Positions 22,892-31,083 of a stretch of 48,500 bases of DNA are shown here, one piece after another (position 1 is the first letter of the stretch; the number at the start of each line of letters is the position of its first letter). The stretch lies in contig NZ_RJWA01000015.1 of assembly GCF_003762835.1 (NCBI RefSeq), forward strand, positions 1 to 48,500, written 5' to 3'. The notes under the pieces are model-generated. The model searched no databases. It was given only the letters and a program-made list of their open reading frames with translations, and was not told where the DNA came from. The position numbers and the translations under genes are program-made. Source of the stretch: Micromonospora sp. HM5-17 (GTDB lineage Bacteria > Actinomycetota > Actinomycetes > Mycobacteriales > Micromonosporaceae).

Positions 22892-23901
22892 GCCTCTACA
22901 GGACCGAGCTGCGTCGGCTGCGTAAGCGCCGCTTCATCCGGTACCTGGCCCTCGGCGGACTCCTGGTGCTGGCTGCGGTGACGGTCGGGATGTTCCTCAC
23001 CAACCAGAAGATCGGGCCGAAGCAGATCGCCGCGGCGGAGCGCCGTGCGGAGCAGGAGTGGCGGCAGCACGTCGCATTCACCGAGCAGTACCGCGCCCAG
23101 TGCGAGACGGCCAGGGCGGCGGGGACCGCGGGAGACGAGTTCCCCGAGGACTGCGCGGAGATCGAACCGGCGTCCCGGGAGTCGTTCGATCCGGAGGGGT
23201 TCCTGCCGTCGACGTTCGACTTCCGTAACGAGTTCGGCGTCACCCTCACCACCCTCACCGCCGTGCTCGCCCTGGTCGCCTTCATCGCCGGGGCCTCCTT
23301 CGTCGGGGCGGAGTGGAGCAGCGGCGGGATGATGAACCTGCTGCTCTGGCGACCGCAACGGATCCGGGTGCTCTTCACCAAGCTGGCCGCGCTGCTCTCC
23401 GCGTTGGCCGGGCTGGCGGTGGTCGCCAGCGCGCTCTGGACGGTGGCGTTCTGGGCGATCGGCACCTACCGGGGTACGACCGAGAACATGACCTCGGGCG
23501 CCTGGCAGTCGTTCGGCCTGACCGAGCTGCGCGGATTGGTGCTGGTCCTGGTCGCCGGGACGCTCGGCTTCGGGCTCGCGTCGCTGGGCCGGCACACCGC
23601 CCTCGCCCTCGGCGGGGCGCTCGGGGCGATGGTGGTGGGCCAGTTCGGCCTGGCCCTGGTGCTGTCGTTGGCGGGTACGAGATTCGTCGATGCGTGGCTG
23701 CTGCCGACGTACGTGCGGGCCTGGATGGAGAAGAAGGTCACGCTGCTGAACTGGCAGGTCTGCCAGGTGTCGTACGGCGGGGAGTGCCAGCCGGAAACCT
23801 TCGACATCACCTGGCAGCGCTCGGCGATCCTGTTCGCCGTCGCCGTGGTGCTGGTGCTGGGCGGCGCGACCTGGGCGATGCGCCAACGGGACATCACCTG
23901 A
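22888..23901 (+). CDS. ABC-2-type permease
   Basis: A 337-residue membrane protein pairing with the upstream ATPase. An N-terminal helix (YLALGGLLVLAAVTVGMFL) is followed by an extracytoplasmic loop of about 70 residues with two cysteines (CETARAA, DCAEIEPAS) that may form a disulfide. Five more helices follow, including LTTLTAVLALVAFIAGASFV and AALLSALAGLAVVASALW. EWSSGGMMNLLLWRPQRIRV is the coupling region typical of ABC-2 export permeases. GTG 22888 overlaps the ATPase stop by 4 bp. A further cysteine pair (CQVSYGGEC) lies in the last outer loop. Confidence 0.88.
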   Translation: MSLYRTELRRLRKRRFIRYLALGGLLVLAAVTVGMFLTNQKIGPKQIAAAERRAEQEWRQHVAFTEQYRAQCETARAAGTAGDEFPEDCAEIEPASRESFDPEGFLPSTFDFRNEFGVTLTTLTAVLALVAFIAGASFVGAEWSSGGMMNLLLWRPQRIRVLFTKLAALLSALAGLAVVASALWTVAFWAIGTYRGTTENMTSGAWQSFGLTELRGLVLVLVAGTLGFGLASLGRHTALALGGALGAMVVGQFGLALVLSLAGTRFVDAWLLPTYVRAWMEKKVTLLNWQVCQVSYGGECQPETFDITWQRSAILFAVAVVLVLGGATWAMRQRDIT

Positions 23902-24155
23902 CGAGCCCGGACCGATCGGGGGTGGGGCGGGACAGGTGGGACGACCGGGGGGTGCGTCCCGCCCGTCCCGCCCCGGCGGCCGCCACCCGAGCCAGCCCCG
24001 TACGCCGGGCCGAGCCCGCGGCCCGGGCCGCGCCGCGCGGTCCCGGGCCGACCCTGCCGTCCGGGTAGGGGCGCGGCGGCCGGTGCGGTGGCGACCGGTG
24101 ATGGCTACCCTGGGGAGCTGTCCGTAGGTCGTGTGTGTCCCGCCCGGAGGAGCGC

Positions 24156-24569
24156 ATGAGGTATGCCGACGCGCCCGCCGGCGACGAGGCCGGCGATGCC
24201 GCCGGACGGGAGCGGCCGATCCGCGTCCCGCAGCCGCGCACCGAGCCGGAGCCGGCCGCGCCAGCGGATCCGGGCGATCCGGCGGACCTGCCCGAGGCGT
24301 CGGCTTCCGAGCCGGGGCGGTCGGCGGCGGGTCCCGGGCCGACGCTGACCGACCGGGAGCGGGAGATCCTGGCGTTCGAGCGACGCTGGTGGCGCCATGC
24401 CGGGGCCAAGGAGCAGGCCATCCGGGACGCCTTCGACATCTCGGCGACCCGCTACTACCAGATCCTCAACGGTCTCCTCGACAATCCGGCCGCCCTCGCC
24501 GCCGAGCCGGTGCTGGTCGCCCGGCTGCGTCGGCTCCGAGCGGCCCGCAGCCGCGGTCGGGGCCGCTGA
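24156..24569 (+). CDS. DUF3263 small helix-turn-helix-like protein
   Basis: A 137-residue protein. Residues 1 to about 62 are a disordered, proline/alanine/acidic-rich leader. The C-terminal half is the DUF3263 domain: TLTDREREILAFERRWWRHA, then KEQAIRDAFDISATRYYQIL and NGLLDNPAALAAEPVLVARL, which looks like a helix-turn-helix and is typical of actinobacteria. It may bind DNA, but its role is not established to my knowledge. ATG 24156 lies behind GGAGGAG with 4-bp spacing; GTG 24135 in the same frame has no such site. Confidence 0.82.
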   Translation: MRYADAPAGDEAGDAAGRERPIRVPQPRTEPEPAAPADPGDPADLPEASASEPGRSAAGPGPTLTDREREILAFERRWWRHAGAKEQAIRDAFDISATRYYQILNGLLDNPAALAAEPVLVARLRRLRAARSRGRGR

Positions 24570-24661
24570 GTACCCTCGCGGTCACCCGGCACCGCCCTGG
24601 CCGAGCAGGCCCCGCGTTGCTCCGGCCCAGCGAGGTGAGGACCACGCCGGCGGAGTGCGGG

Positions 24662-24874
24662 TCACTTCTCGTACGTCCGCAGCCCGTTGCCGAGCGCGAT
24701 GAACGTGGGCGCCCACTCGCCGATGAAGATGCCCCACCGGTCGGCCCGGTCGATGCCGGCCTTCTCCATCTGCTTCGAGAGCAGCCAGGTCAGGAACGAC
24801 AGCCCGATGCTGGCCACTCCCGCCAGGTACATGTGCTCGGCGCGCAGGCCCATCTTGTGCAGGTGCTCCACCAT
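24662..24874 (-). CDS. Small predicted membrane protein
   Basis: A 70-residue protein with one hydrophobic stretch (YLAGVASIGLSFLTWLLS, about residues 16-33) and a second, less hydrophobic one (WGIFIGEWAPTFIALGNGL, about 47-65), separated by a charged segment. No family is recognised. It is supported by strand-consistent codon use and by standing alone between a plus-strand gene that ends at 24569 and one that begins at 25079. ATG 24874. Confidence 0.6.
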   Translation of the reverse strand: MVEHLHKMGLRAEHMYLAGVASIGLSFLTWLLSKQMEKAGIDRADRWGIFIGEWAPTFIALGNGLRTYEK

Positions 24875-25078
24875 CGCGATCCCCCTCGCGCTAACCCCCT
24901 ACGACCGACGCTACCGTCCGTGACCGGTTGTGGCCGGCAGGTTTGCCGAGACCGGAGCCGGTGGGCTCCCACCGCCGGCCCATCCATATCGCAGTTGCCA
25001 GGCTGAGAGCGCTACCGCGACGCAGATGCGATGCCTTTCTGCTGTTCACCGCGCAGCCGCGAGGGTTATGGTCTCCGG

Positions 25079-25504
25079 GTGAGCCTGTTTCGGATCGGTG
25101 AGGCCGCCGAGTTGCTCGGCGTCAGCCCGGACACGGTGCGGCGGTGGATCGACTCCGGCCGGCTCGCCGCCGAGCGTGACTACCAGGGGCACCGCGTCAT
25201 CGAAGGCCGCGACCTCGCCGCCTTCGCCCGGGCCCAGGCCGCCGGGCCGGACGAGCGGTCCGACGCCTCCTCGGCTCGTAACCGGCTGCGCGGGATCGTC
25301 ACCGCGATCACCAGGGACACCGTCATGGCCCAGGTCGACATCCAGGCCGGGCCGTTCCGGATCGTGTCGCTGATGACCCGGGAGGCCGTCGACGAGCTCG
25401 GCCTGGAGGTCGGTTCGGTGGCGGTGGCGGTGATCAAGTCGACGACCGTGGTGGTGGAACGGGCCGCCCCCACCGTGGCGGGGCGCGCCAGGAGTGGTTC
25501 GTGA
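25079..25504 (+). CDS. MerR-type helix-turn-helix protein with TOBE (molybdate-binding) domain
   Basis: A 141-residue protein. The N-terminal excisionase/MerR-like helix-turn-helix (FRIGEAAELLGVSPDTVRRW) is joined by a short linker to a mop/TOBE domain (RNRLRGIVTAITRDTVMAQV through GSVAVAVIKSTTVVVER). Such TOBE domains bind molybdate or tungstate, so it is a probable molybdate-responsive regulator or molybdenum-binding protein. In many actinomycetes it precedes modABC, but no molybdate transport gene follows here. GTG 25079 sits directly after the sequence GGTCTCCGG; the binding site is weak. Confidence 0.85.
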   Translation: MSLFRIGEAAELLGVSPDTVRRWIDSGRLAAERDYQGHRVIEGRDLAAFARAQAAGPDERSDASSARNRLRGIVTAITRDTVMAQVDIQAGPFRIVSLMTREAVDELGLEVGSVAVAVIKSTTVVVERAAPTVAGRARSGS

Positions 25505-25599
25505 GCCTACGACCGCGGTGCCGTCCGGGCCGCCGTCTCCCGGGCACCGACTGAGCCGGTCCGCTACCCGGCGGCGATTCGGCACGGTAGACAGAGGGC

Positions 25600-26505
25600 A
25601 TGATGCGTGTCCGCTCGGCCTCGGCGCCCGCTCCGGGCAACCCCGAGAACGAGGACCACGTCTTCCGGTACGGGGACCTGATCGGCGTCCTCGACGGGGC
25701 GACCGTACCCGAGGGCTTCGACACGGGTTGTGTCCACGGGCCGGCCTGGTACGTCCGGCAGCTCGCCGCGCGGATCGGGATGGCCGCCGCCGAACGGCCG
25801 GCTGCGGCGCTGACCGGGAACCTGGCCGCCGCCATCCTGGCGGTCCGGGCCGACCACGGCGGGCGGTGCGACCTCGACCATCCCGGTACCCCGTCGGCCA
25901 CCGTCTGCCTGCTCCGCTACGGCGGTGACCACCTCGACTACCTGGTTCTCTGCGACAGTCCTCTCGTGCTGGACCTCGGCGAGCGGATCGAGGTGATCTC
26001 GGACGACCGGCTCGCGGCGGCCATGGCCGACCTGCGCCGTCAGGTGGACAGCGACGCGGAGCTGGGCGCGGAGGCCGACCGGGCGACCCGGTTCCGCCGG
26101 GCGGTGACCCTGCAACGGGCGCGGATGAACCAGACCCACGGCTACTGGGTCGCCGCCGCCAACCCCGACGCCGCCCTACACGCCCTCACCGGGAGCTGCC
26201 CGCTGACCGGCCCGGACCGGGTACGCCGGGCCGCGCTGCTCACCGACGGCGCCGCCCGGGCCGTGGAGCGGTTCGGTCTCTTCGACTGGCGCGGTCTGCT
26301 CGACCTGCTCGGGTCCGCCGGTCCGGGCGAGCTGATCCGCCGGGTCCGGCTGGCCGAGGCCGACGACGGCCGACGGTGGGCCGGCGGCAAGCGGCATGAC
26401 GACGCCACCGCCGTCCTCTGCGAGTTCGACGAGAGCGCCGCGCCGCCTGGTCCGTCCGCGTCGGCGGCGGTCGCCGGCGTCGGGCCGGACGGTGGCGGTC
26501 GCTGA
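25600..26505 (+). CDS. PP2C-like protein phosphatase
   Basis: A 301-residue protein of the PPM/PP2C type. The N-terminal NPENEDHVFRYGDLIGVLDG contains the metal-binding aspartate pair (ED and D of VLDG), TPSATVCLLRYGGDHLDYLV is a core strand pair, RRAALLTDGAARAVERFGL corresponds to the SDG motif (here TDG), and KRHDDATAVLCEF supplies the last metal-binding aspartates. It is predicted to dephosphorylate serine/threonine phosphoproteins in the cytoplasm. No membrane helix or kinase partner is adjacent. ATG 25600 or ATG 25603 may serve as start. Confidence 0.78.
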   Translation: MMRVRSASAPAPGNPENEDHVFRYGDLIGVLDGATVPEGFDTGCVHGPAWYVRQLAARIGMAAAERPAAALTGNLAAAILAVRADHGGRCDLDHPGTPSATVCLLRYGGDHLDYLVLCDSPLVLDLGERIEVISDDRLAAAMADLRRQVDSDAELGAEADRATRFRRAVTLQRARMNQTHGYWVAAANPDAALHALTGSCPLTGPDRVRRAALLTDGAARAVERFGLFDWRGLLDLLGSAGPGELIRRVRLAEADDGRRWAGGKRHDDATAVLCEFDESAAPPGPSASAAVAGVGPDGGGR

Positions 26506-26599
26506 CCATTCAGCCGGCGACCCGCAGGGTGGCCGAGGGCCGGTGCCCCGGCCCCGGTACGGCGATAATCGGTGGCCTTGGCCGACGTCGGTCACGAGG

Positions 26600-27208
26600 A
26601 TGGGCGGCGTGTCCGTCCCCTCCCGGCAGATCCGGGCCACGTACACCGCTGAGACGATCACGGTCTATCAGGCGTACCCGCCATCGATCGCGGTTGCGGC
26701 GCTCGCGCACGGCAGGTTCGTGCCGCCGTTCAGGCGGGAGCGAATGACCTGGATCAAGCCGTCGTTCCGCTGGATGATGTACCGCTGTGGCTGGGCCCGT
26801 AAGCCTGGGCAGGAGCGGGTGCTGGCGATCGAGATCACCCGAGCCGGATTCGCCTGGGCCCTTGGCCGGTCCTGCCTGAGCCACTACGACCCGGACCGGT
26901 ATCCCAGCCGGTCCGCCTGGGCCGAGCGGCTCAAGACGAGCCCGGTACGGGTGCAGTGGGATCCGGAACGGTCGCTGGACCTGCGGCCGTTGGACCACCG
27001 GTCGATCCAGGTGGGGCTGCGCGGCGAGGCCGTCGCCCGGTACGTCGACGAGTGGATCGTCACGATCACCGACGTCACCGCCACCGCGTACGCGATCCAC
27101 GCCGCGCTGGAGCGCGGCGACCGGGAGGCGGCGGCCGCCCTGCTGCCGCCCGAGCGGCCGTACCCGCTGTCCGCGGAGCTGGCGGCGGCCGTGGGCGCGG
27201 CTGGCTGA
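26600..27208 (+). CDS. DUF4291 protein
   Basis: A 202-residue protein clearly of the DUF4291 family. The opening RQIRATYTAETITVYQAYPP and SIAVAALAHGRFVPPF lead to the family core MTWIKPSFRWMMYRCGWARK and QERVLAIEITRAGFAWAL. SPVRVQWDPERSLDLRPLDH and RSIQVGLRGEAVARYVDEWI are also family-typical. The biochemical function is unknown to me. ATG 26600 is used; GTG 26609 is a possible alternative. No operon partner: 95 bp and 171 bp separate it from its neighbours. Confidence 0.88.
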   Translation: MGGVSVPSRQIRATYTAETITVYQAYPPSIAVAALAHGRFVPPFRRERMTWIKPSFRWMMYRCGWARKPGQERVLAIEITRAGFAWALGRSCLSHYDPDRYPSRSAWAERLKTSPVRVQWDPERSLDLRPLDHRSIQVGLRGEAVARYVDEWIVTITDVTATAYAIHAALERGDREAAAALLPPERPYPLSAELAAAVGAAG

Positions 27209-27379
27209 GGTTCGTCCCGGATACCGGCCGCCTGCCGCGGTAAACCAGCCGGGCCGGTGGCGTGCCCGCCACGACCAGCCAACCGGCCGGTGGCACGCCC
27301 GGCGCGAACCGGGTCGCCCGAACGGAGCGGACCGGGCGAACCGGTGGACGTGACCGGCCCCGGCGAGAAGCATCGACTC

Positions 27380-27907
27380 GTGACCCGCGAGGTACGGCTG
27401 ACGCCGCTCGACGAGCAGCTGCTCGAACCGCTGCTCTCGGTGGCGGTCGCCGAGGCCGAGCCGGATGAGGTGATGCCGCCGGTCGACGCCCCCGCCGGCT
27501 GGTCACGGGCGCGGATGGACGCCTTCCGGCAGTTCTACCGGGCGCACTTCGGCGGGCTGGACGGCCCGACCGGCAACCTGATGTACGCGATCGTCCAGGA
27601 CGGCGACGTGGTGGGCATGATCCGGCTGGGGCGGGTGCGCGGCGAACCCGACACGCTGGAGACCGGACTATGGCTGGGCAAGTCGACCCGGGGCCAGGGG
27701 ATCGGGCTGATCGCGTTGCGTCTGGCGCTCGCCGAGGCGATCCAGGCCGGGGCCTGCCGGGTGGTCGCCGACACCCGGTCGGAGAACCTGCCGGCGGTCA
27801 GCCTGCTGCGCCGGTGCGGCGCGGTGCTCGACTCCGACGGGGCGGCGGTCCGCGCCGAGATCCGGCTCGGGGTCACCGAGGACGTGGACGCGGTCGACGC
27901 CGGGTGA
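27380..27907 (+). CDS. GNAT N-acetyltransferase (RimJ/RimL-like)
   Basis: A 175-residue acetyltransferase. The central strands are AIVQDGDVVGMIRLGRV and TLETGLWLGKSTRGQGIGLI; the latter contains the acetyl-CoA pyrophosphate loop (RGQGIG). The last part, CRVVADTRSENLPAVSLLRR followed by CGAV, is the RimJ/RimL-type motif B. The acceptor (an N-terminal amine, an amino acid or a small molecule) cannot be deduced. GTG 27380 has GAGAAG about 9 bp upstream; GTG 27350 would add 10 residues. Confidence 0.8.
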   Translation: MTREVRLTPLDEQLLEPLLSVAVAEAEPDEVMPPVDAPAGWSRARMDAFRQFYRAHFGGLDGPTGNLMYAIVQDGDVVGMIRLGRVRGEPDTLETGLWLGKSTRGQGIGLIALRLALAEAIQAGACRVVADTRSENLPAVSLLRRCGAVLDSDGAAVRAEIRLGVTEDVDAVDAG

Positions 27908-28009
27908 GCGGGCCGAACCCGCGGACGGGGCCGGGCCGACGTGCGGGACCGGGAGGGCCTGTTGGAGCGGCTGGGCTCAGCCGGGTTGCCGGGTCGCCGC
28001 CCGCGTGGC

Positions 28010-30343
28010 TCAGTGCCGGGCGGCGTACCCGGCCAGCCAGGCGACCTGGGCCGGGTCCAGGGACGGACGGACCCGCTCCCGGGCCGCCGCCACGTGCCCG
28101 GCCCGTACCGTCGTCGCCTCCAGCGACTCGCGCATCGCGGCCAGCGCCGCCTCCCGGATCAGCGCCGCGCAGTCGGCCGCGGAGAAGCCCTCCAACTCGG
28201 CGCCGAGCGCCGCCAGGTCCACCTCGTCGGCCAGCGGCACCGACCGGGCGACCGCCCGGAGGATCTCGGCGCGCGCGGCGCCGTCCGGCGGTGGGACGTA
28301 CACCAGCCGTTCCAGCCGACCCGGGCGCAGCAGCGCCGGATCCACCAGGTCCGGGCGGTTCGTCGCACCGACCACCACCACGTTCCGCAGTGGTTCCACC
28401 CCGTCCAACTCGGTCAGCAGGGCGGCGACCACCCGGTCCGTCGTACCGCCGTCGGTCGCCTGCCCGCGGACCGGGGCCAGCGCGTCCACCTCGTCGAGGA
28501 ACACCAGCGTCGGCGCGGCGTCCCGGGCCCGCCGGAACAGCTCCCGGACCGCCCGTTCGCTCTCGCCCACCCACTTGGAGAGCAACTCGGCGCCCTTCAC
28601 CGACAGCACGTTGGCCCGGCCACTTCCGGCGAGCGCACTGACCAGGTACGTCTTGCCACAGCCGGGCGGGCCGTAGAGCAGCACCCCACGCGGGGGTTGT
28701 ATGCCGAGTCGGGCGAAGGTGTCCGGATAGGTCAGCGGCCAGAGGACCGACTCGGTCAGCACCTCCTTCACCTCGGCCATGTCCCCGACGTCGTCCAGGG
28801 TCACCCCGGCCAGTTCCAGCGTCGACGACTCGGCCATCGAGGTCGGCCGGACCACCTCCCGCGCGGCGGCGAAGTCGGCCATCGCCACGGTCGGCGCCGT
28901 CGCCTCCTTCTGGCGCAGCGCCGCGCGTACCCCGGCCTCGCGTACCAGTGCGGCCAGGTCGGCGGCGACGAATCCCGGTGTCCGGGCGGCGACCTCGTCC
29001 AGCCGGACGTCCTCGGCGAGCGGCATTCCCCGGGTCAGCACCGTCAACTGCTCCCGGCGCAGCGCCGCGTCCGGCAGCGGTACGGCGATCTCCAACGACA
29101 GCAGGTCCGGGGCACGCAGTGCCGGGTCCACCGCCTCGGGGCGACTGGTGGTGCAGACCACGGCCGTACCGGCCCGGACGGCCGTGCCGAGGAGTTGCCG
29201 AAACACCGTGGTGACCGGCCCCGGGGCGTCCCGGGGGGCGAGCGCCTCGACGTCCGCGACCAGCAGGACGGCCGGTGTGCCGTCCCGGACCGAGGCGAAC
29301 GCCGCCCGGAGCCGCGCTGCGGCGGCATCGGTGGTCAACGCGGCGAGTTCGGGCGCCCAGAGCGCCACCACTCGGGCCCCGACCGCGCCCGCGACGGCCC
29401 GGACCAGCGCCGACTTGCCGGACCCGGCCGGTCCGGTGACCAGGACGCCGAGCGAGACCGTGGTACCGAGCCGGCCGAGCACCTCGCGGTGGTGGAAGCC
29501 GAGGTCGAGCAGTTCGGTGAGTTCCTCCGCCTGGGTCCGCAACCCGGGCAGGTCGTCCAGCGTCGGGGCGGCGGGCTCGGGTTCCGTGGTCGGCTCTGCT
29601 CCCGTCGCCGGCCCGGTCGCCGGGCCCGGTCGCGCCACCCCGGCCGCTTCACCCACCCCGGTCCGCGCCAGCCCGCCGGTCGGCCCCTCGCCGTGGGTGA
29701 CCTGGCCGCCCTGCCAGCCGACGATCGTGTCCATCGTGACCAGCACCGAGATCGGCTCGGGTACCTCCGGCCCCGGGGTCCCACCGTCCGGCCCGGCGCC
29801 CGGTGCCGGCTCGCGGCGGTCGGCCGGAACCGCCTCGGTGACGGTGAGCAGCGTGCTCGTCCAGGCGTACCCGACCGTGTTGGCGAGACTGCGTCGGGCC
29901 GCCTCGACCAGGGTCCGGACCGCCGCGTCCGGCAGGACGTCCTGCGGCAGCAGCGAGACGTCGTCGCCCGTGGTCACGACCTTGCCGAGCAGCGCGAGCC
30001 GGAGCATCTCGGGCGAGACGGCGGCGACGATCTCGACCGGGCCGGTCAGCAGCACCCGGTGCGCGGCGACCACCGGGGCGGGGGCGACGCCGACCTGGCT
30101 GCCGTCCCGGACCCCCAGGTTGCCGAGGATCAGATCGTCGGCGTAGAGCAGGGCGCGGCTCGCGGTCGGCTCGGCTCGGGCGACGATCCCGGCGGTCACC
30201 CGGCGGCCGGTCAGCCGGACCGGATCACCCGGGCGCAGCCCGAGCGCGGCCAGCACCTCGGGGTGCAGCCGAACGATGCCCCGGCGGGCGTCCAGCGCCG
30301 CCGGCCGGAGACTGGCGGTGAGGGTGAGATCCGGAGCCGTCAC
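28010..30343 (-). CDS. CDC48/p97-type AAA ATPase with degenerate first ATPase module
   Basis: A 777-residue protein with an N-terminal double-psi-barrel-like domain (LRPAALDARRGIVRLHPEVL), an acidic proline-rich linker and two AAA modules. D1 has an intact Walker A (GPAGSGKS, Lys310), but its Walker B position reads VLLVADVEAL where p97 has a DE pair, and the second region of homology lacks the arginine fingers (DPALRAPDLLSLE). D2 is canonical: GPPGCGKT (Lys564), LVFLDEVDAL, ATNRPDLVDPALLRPGRLER. D2 should therefore hydrolyse ATP while D1 is structural or only binds nucleotide. CDC48 proteins unfold protein substrates. GTG 30343; a hypothetical gene precedes it on the same strand. Confidence 0.88.
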   Translation of the reverse strand: MTAPDLTLTASLRPAALDARRGIVRLHPEVLAALGLRPGDPVRLTGRRVTAGIVARAEPTASRALLYADDLILGNLGVRDGSQVGVAPAPVVAAHRVLLTGPVEIVAAVSPEMLRLALLGKVVTTGDDVSLLPQDVLPDAAVRTLVEAARRSLANTVGYAWTSTLLTVTEAVPADRREPAPGAGPDGGTPGPEVPEPISVLVTMDTIVGWQGGQVTHGEGPTGGLARTGVGEAAGVARPGPATGPATGAEPTTEPEPAAPTLDDLPGLRTQAEELTELLDLGFHHREVLGRLGTTVSLGVLVTGPAGSGKSALVRAVAGAVGARVVALWAPELAALTTDAAAARLRAAFASVRDGTPAVLLVADVEALAPRDAPGPVTTVFRQLLGTAVRAGTAVVCTTSRPEAVDPALRAPDLLSLEIAVPLPDAALRREQLTVLTRGMPLAEDVRLDEVAARTPGFVAADLAALVREAGVRAALRQKEATAPTVAMADFAAAREVVRPTSMAESSTLELAGVTLDDVGDMAEVKEVLTESVLWPLTYPDTFARLGIQPPRGVLLYGPPGCGKTYLVSALAGSGRANVLSVKGAELLSKWVGESERAVRELFRRARDAAPTLVFLDEVDALAPVRGQATDGGTTDRVVAALLTELDGVEPLRNVVVVGATNRPDLVDPALLRPGRLERLVYVPPPDGAARAEILRAVARSVPLADEVDLAALGAELEGFSAADCAALIREAALAAMRESLEATTVRAGHVAAARERVRPSLDPAQVAWLAGYAARH

Positions 30344-30380
30344 CGGCCGAGAGTACCGCCACCGTCTCGTCGCTCCCCGC

Positions 30381-30800
30381 TCACCGCCCACCGTCGTCGG
30401 GGCCGAGCAGCGACGGGTCGCGCCGGATCATCTCGACGACCCGGGCGGCGGCGGCGTCGGCGGGCGACGGCTCCTCCGCGACCGTCCAACCCGGCACGGT
30501 ACGCACCGACATCGGCCAGGAGTGCGGCGGTTGTCCCGCGACCGGCAACGCCGGCTCCGCGGCCGGGCGGACGGTCACCGCGCCGTCCTCCCAGGCGACG
30601 TGCACGGCGGAGATCTTCGGCCCGTCGGCGACCCACATGGTGACGGCGACCGCCGGATGCTGGGCGACGACGCGCTGCACCGCCTCGGTCACCTCGTCGA
30701 CGGGTGATCCGGTGCGGGCTGCCGCCTCCTGGGCCAGCCGTCGCTGCAACGCCTCACGCCGCTCCATCCGGGCCAGCGCGTCGTCGAGTTCGCCCCTCAT
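30381..30800 (-). CDS. Hypothetical protein upstream of the AAA ATPase
   Basis: A 139-residue cytoplasmic protein that I do not recognise. The first 40 residues form a charged helix, probably coiled coil (MRGELDDALARMERREALQR). The middle is beta-rich (AVAVTMWVADGPKISAVHVA, WEDGAVTVRP), and the end has ADAAAARVVEMIRRDPSLLG. ATG 30800 has GGGAGG 9 bp upstream; GTG 30809 is closer to that site. Its stop is 37 bp before the start of the AAA gene on the same strand, so they may be co-transcribed and the protein could be a cofactor of the ATPase. That is inference from position only. Confidence 0.65.
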   Translation of the reverse strand: MRGELDDALARMERREALQRRLAQEAAARTGSPVDEVTEAVQRVVAQHPAVAVTMWVADGPKISAVHVAWEDGAVTVRPAAEPALPVAGQPPHSWPMSVRTVPGWTVAEEPSPADAAAARVVEMIRRDPSLLGPDDGGR

Positions 30801-31083
30801 CGCGTTCACCCTCCCGGCCAACCGCAGGCCACCCGGCCGTACTGTCGCGGGCTCAAGTCTCTCGCTGTCGGATCGCGCGATCCAGCGTCCGATCAAGCAC
30901 GATGAGTAAGGTATGTCGTACCGAGAGTCGATCTCGGGTATTGGGTGGGACGAGCGGGACCTGAGGTCCGATGATCCGCGCCCGCCGGACCGTGGGCAGG
31001 TCGTGGCGGGTCCGGCCCGTCCGGGGCATCGCGGTCAGTCCGGTCTCAGCCCGCCCTCAGCGTCCGGGTCGTACGGTGTGCTC

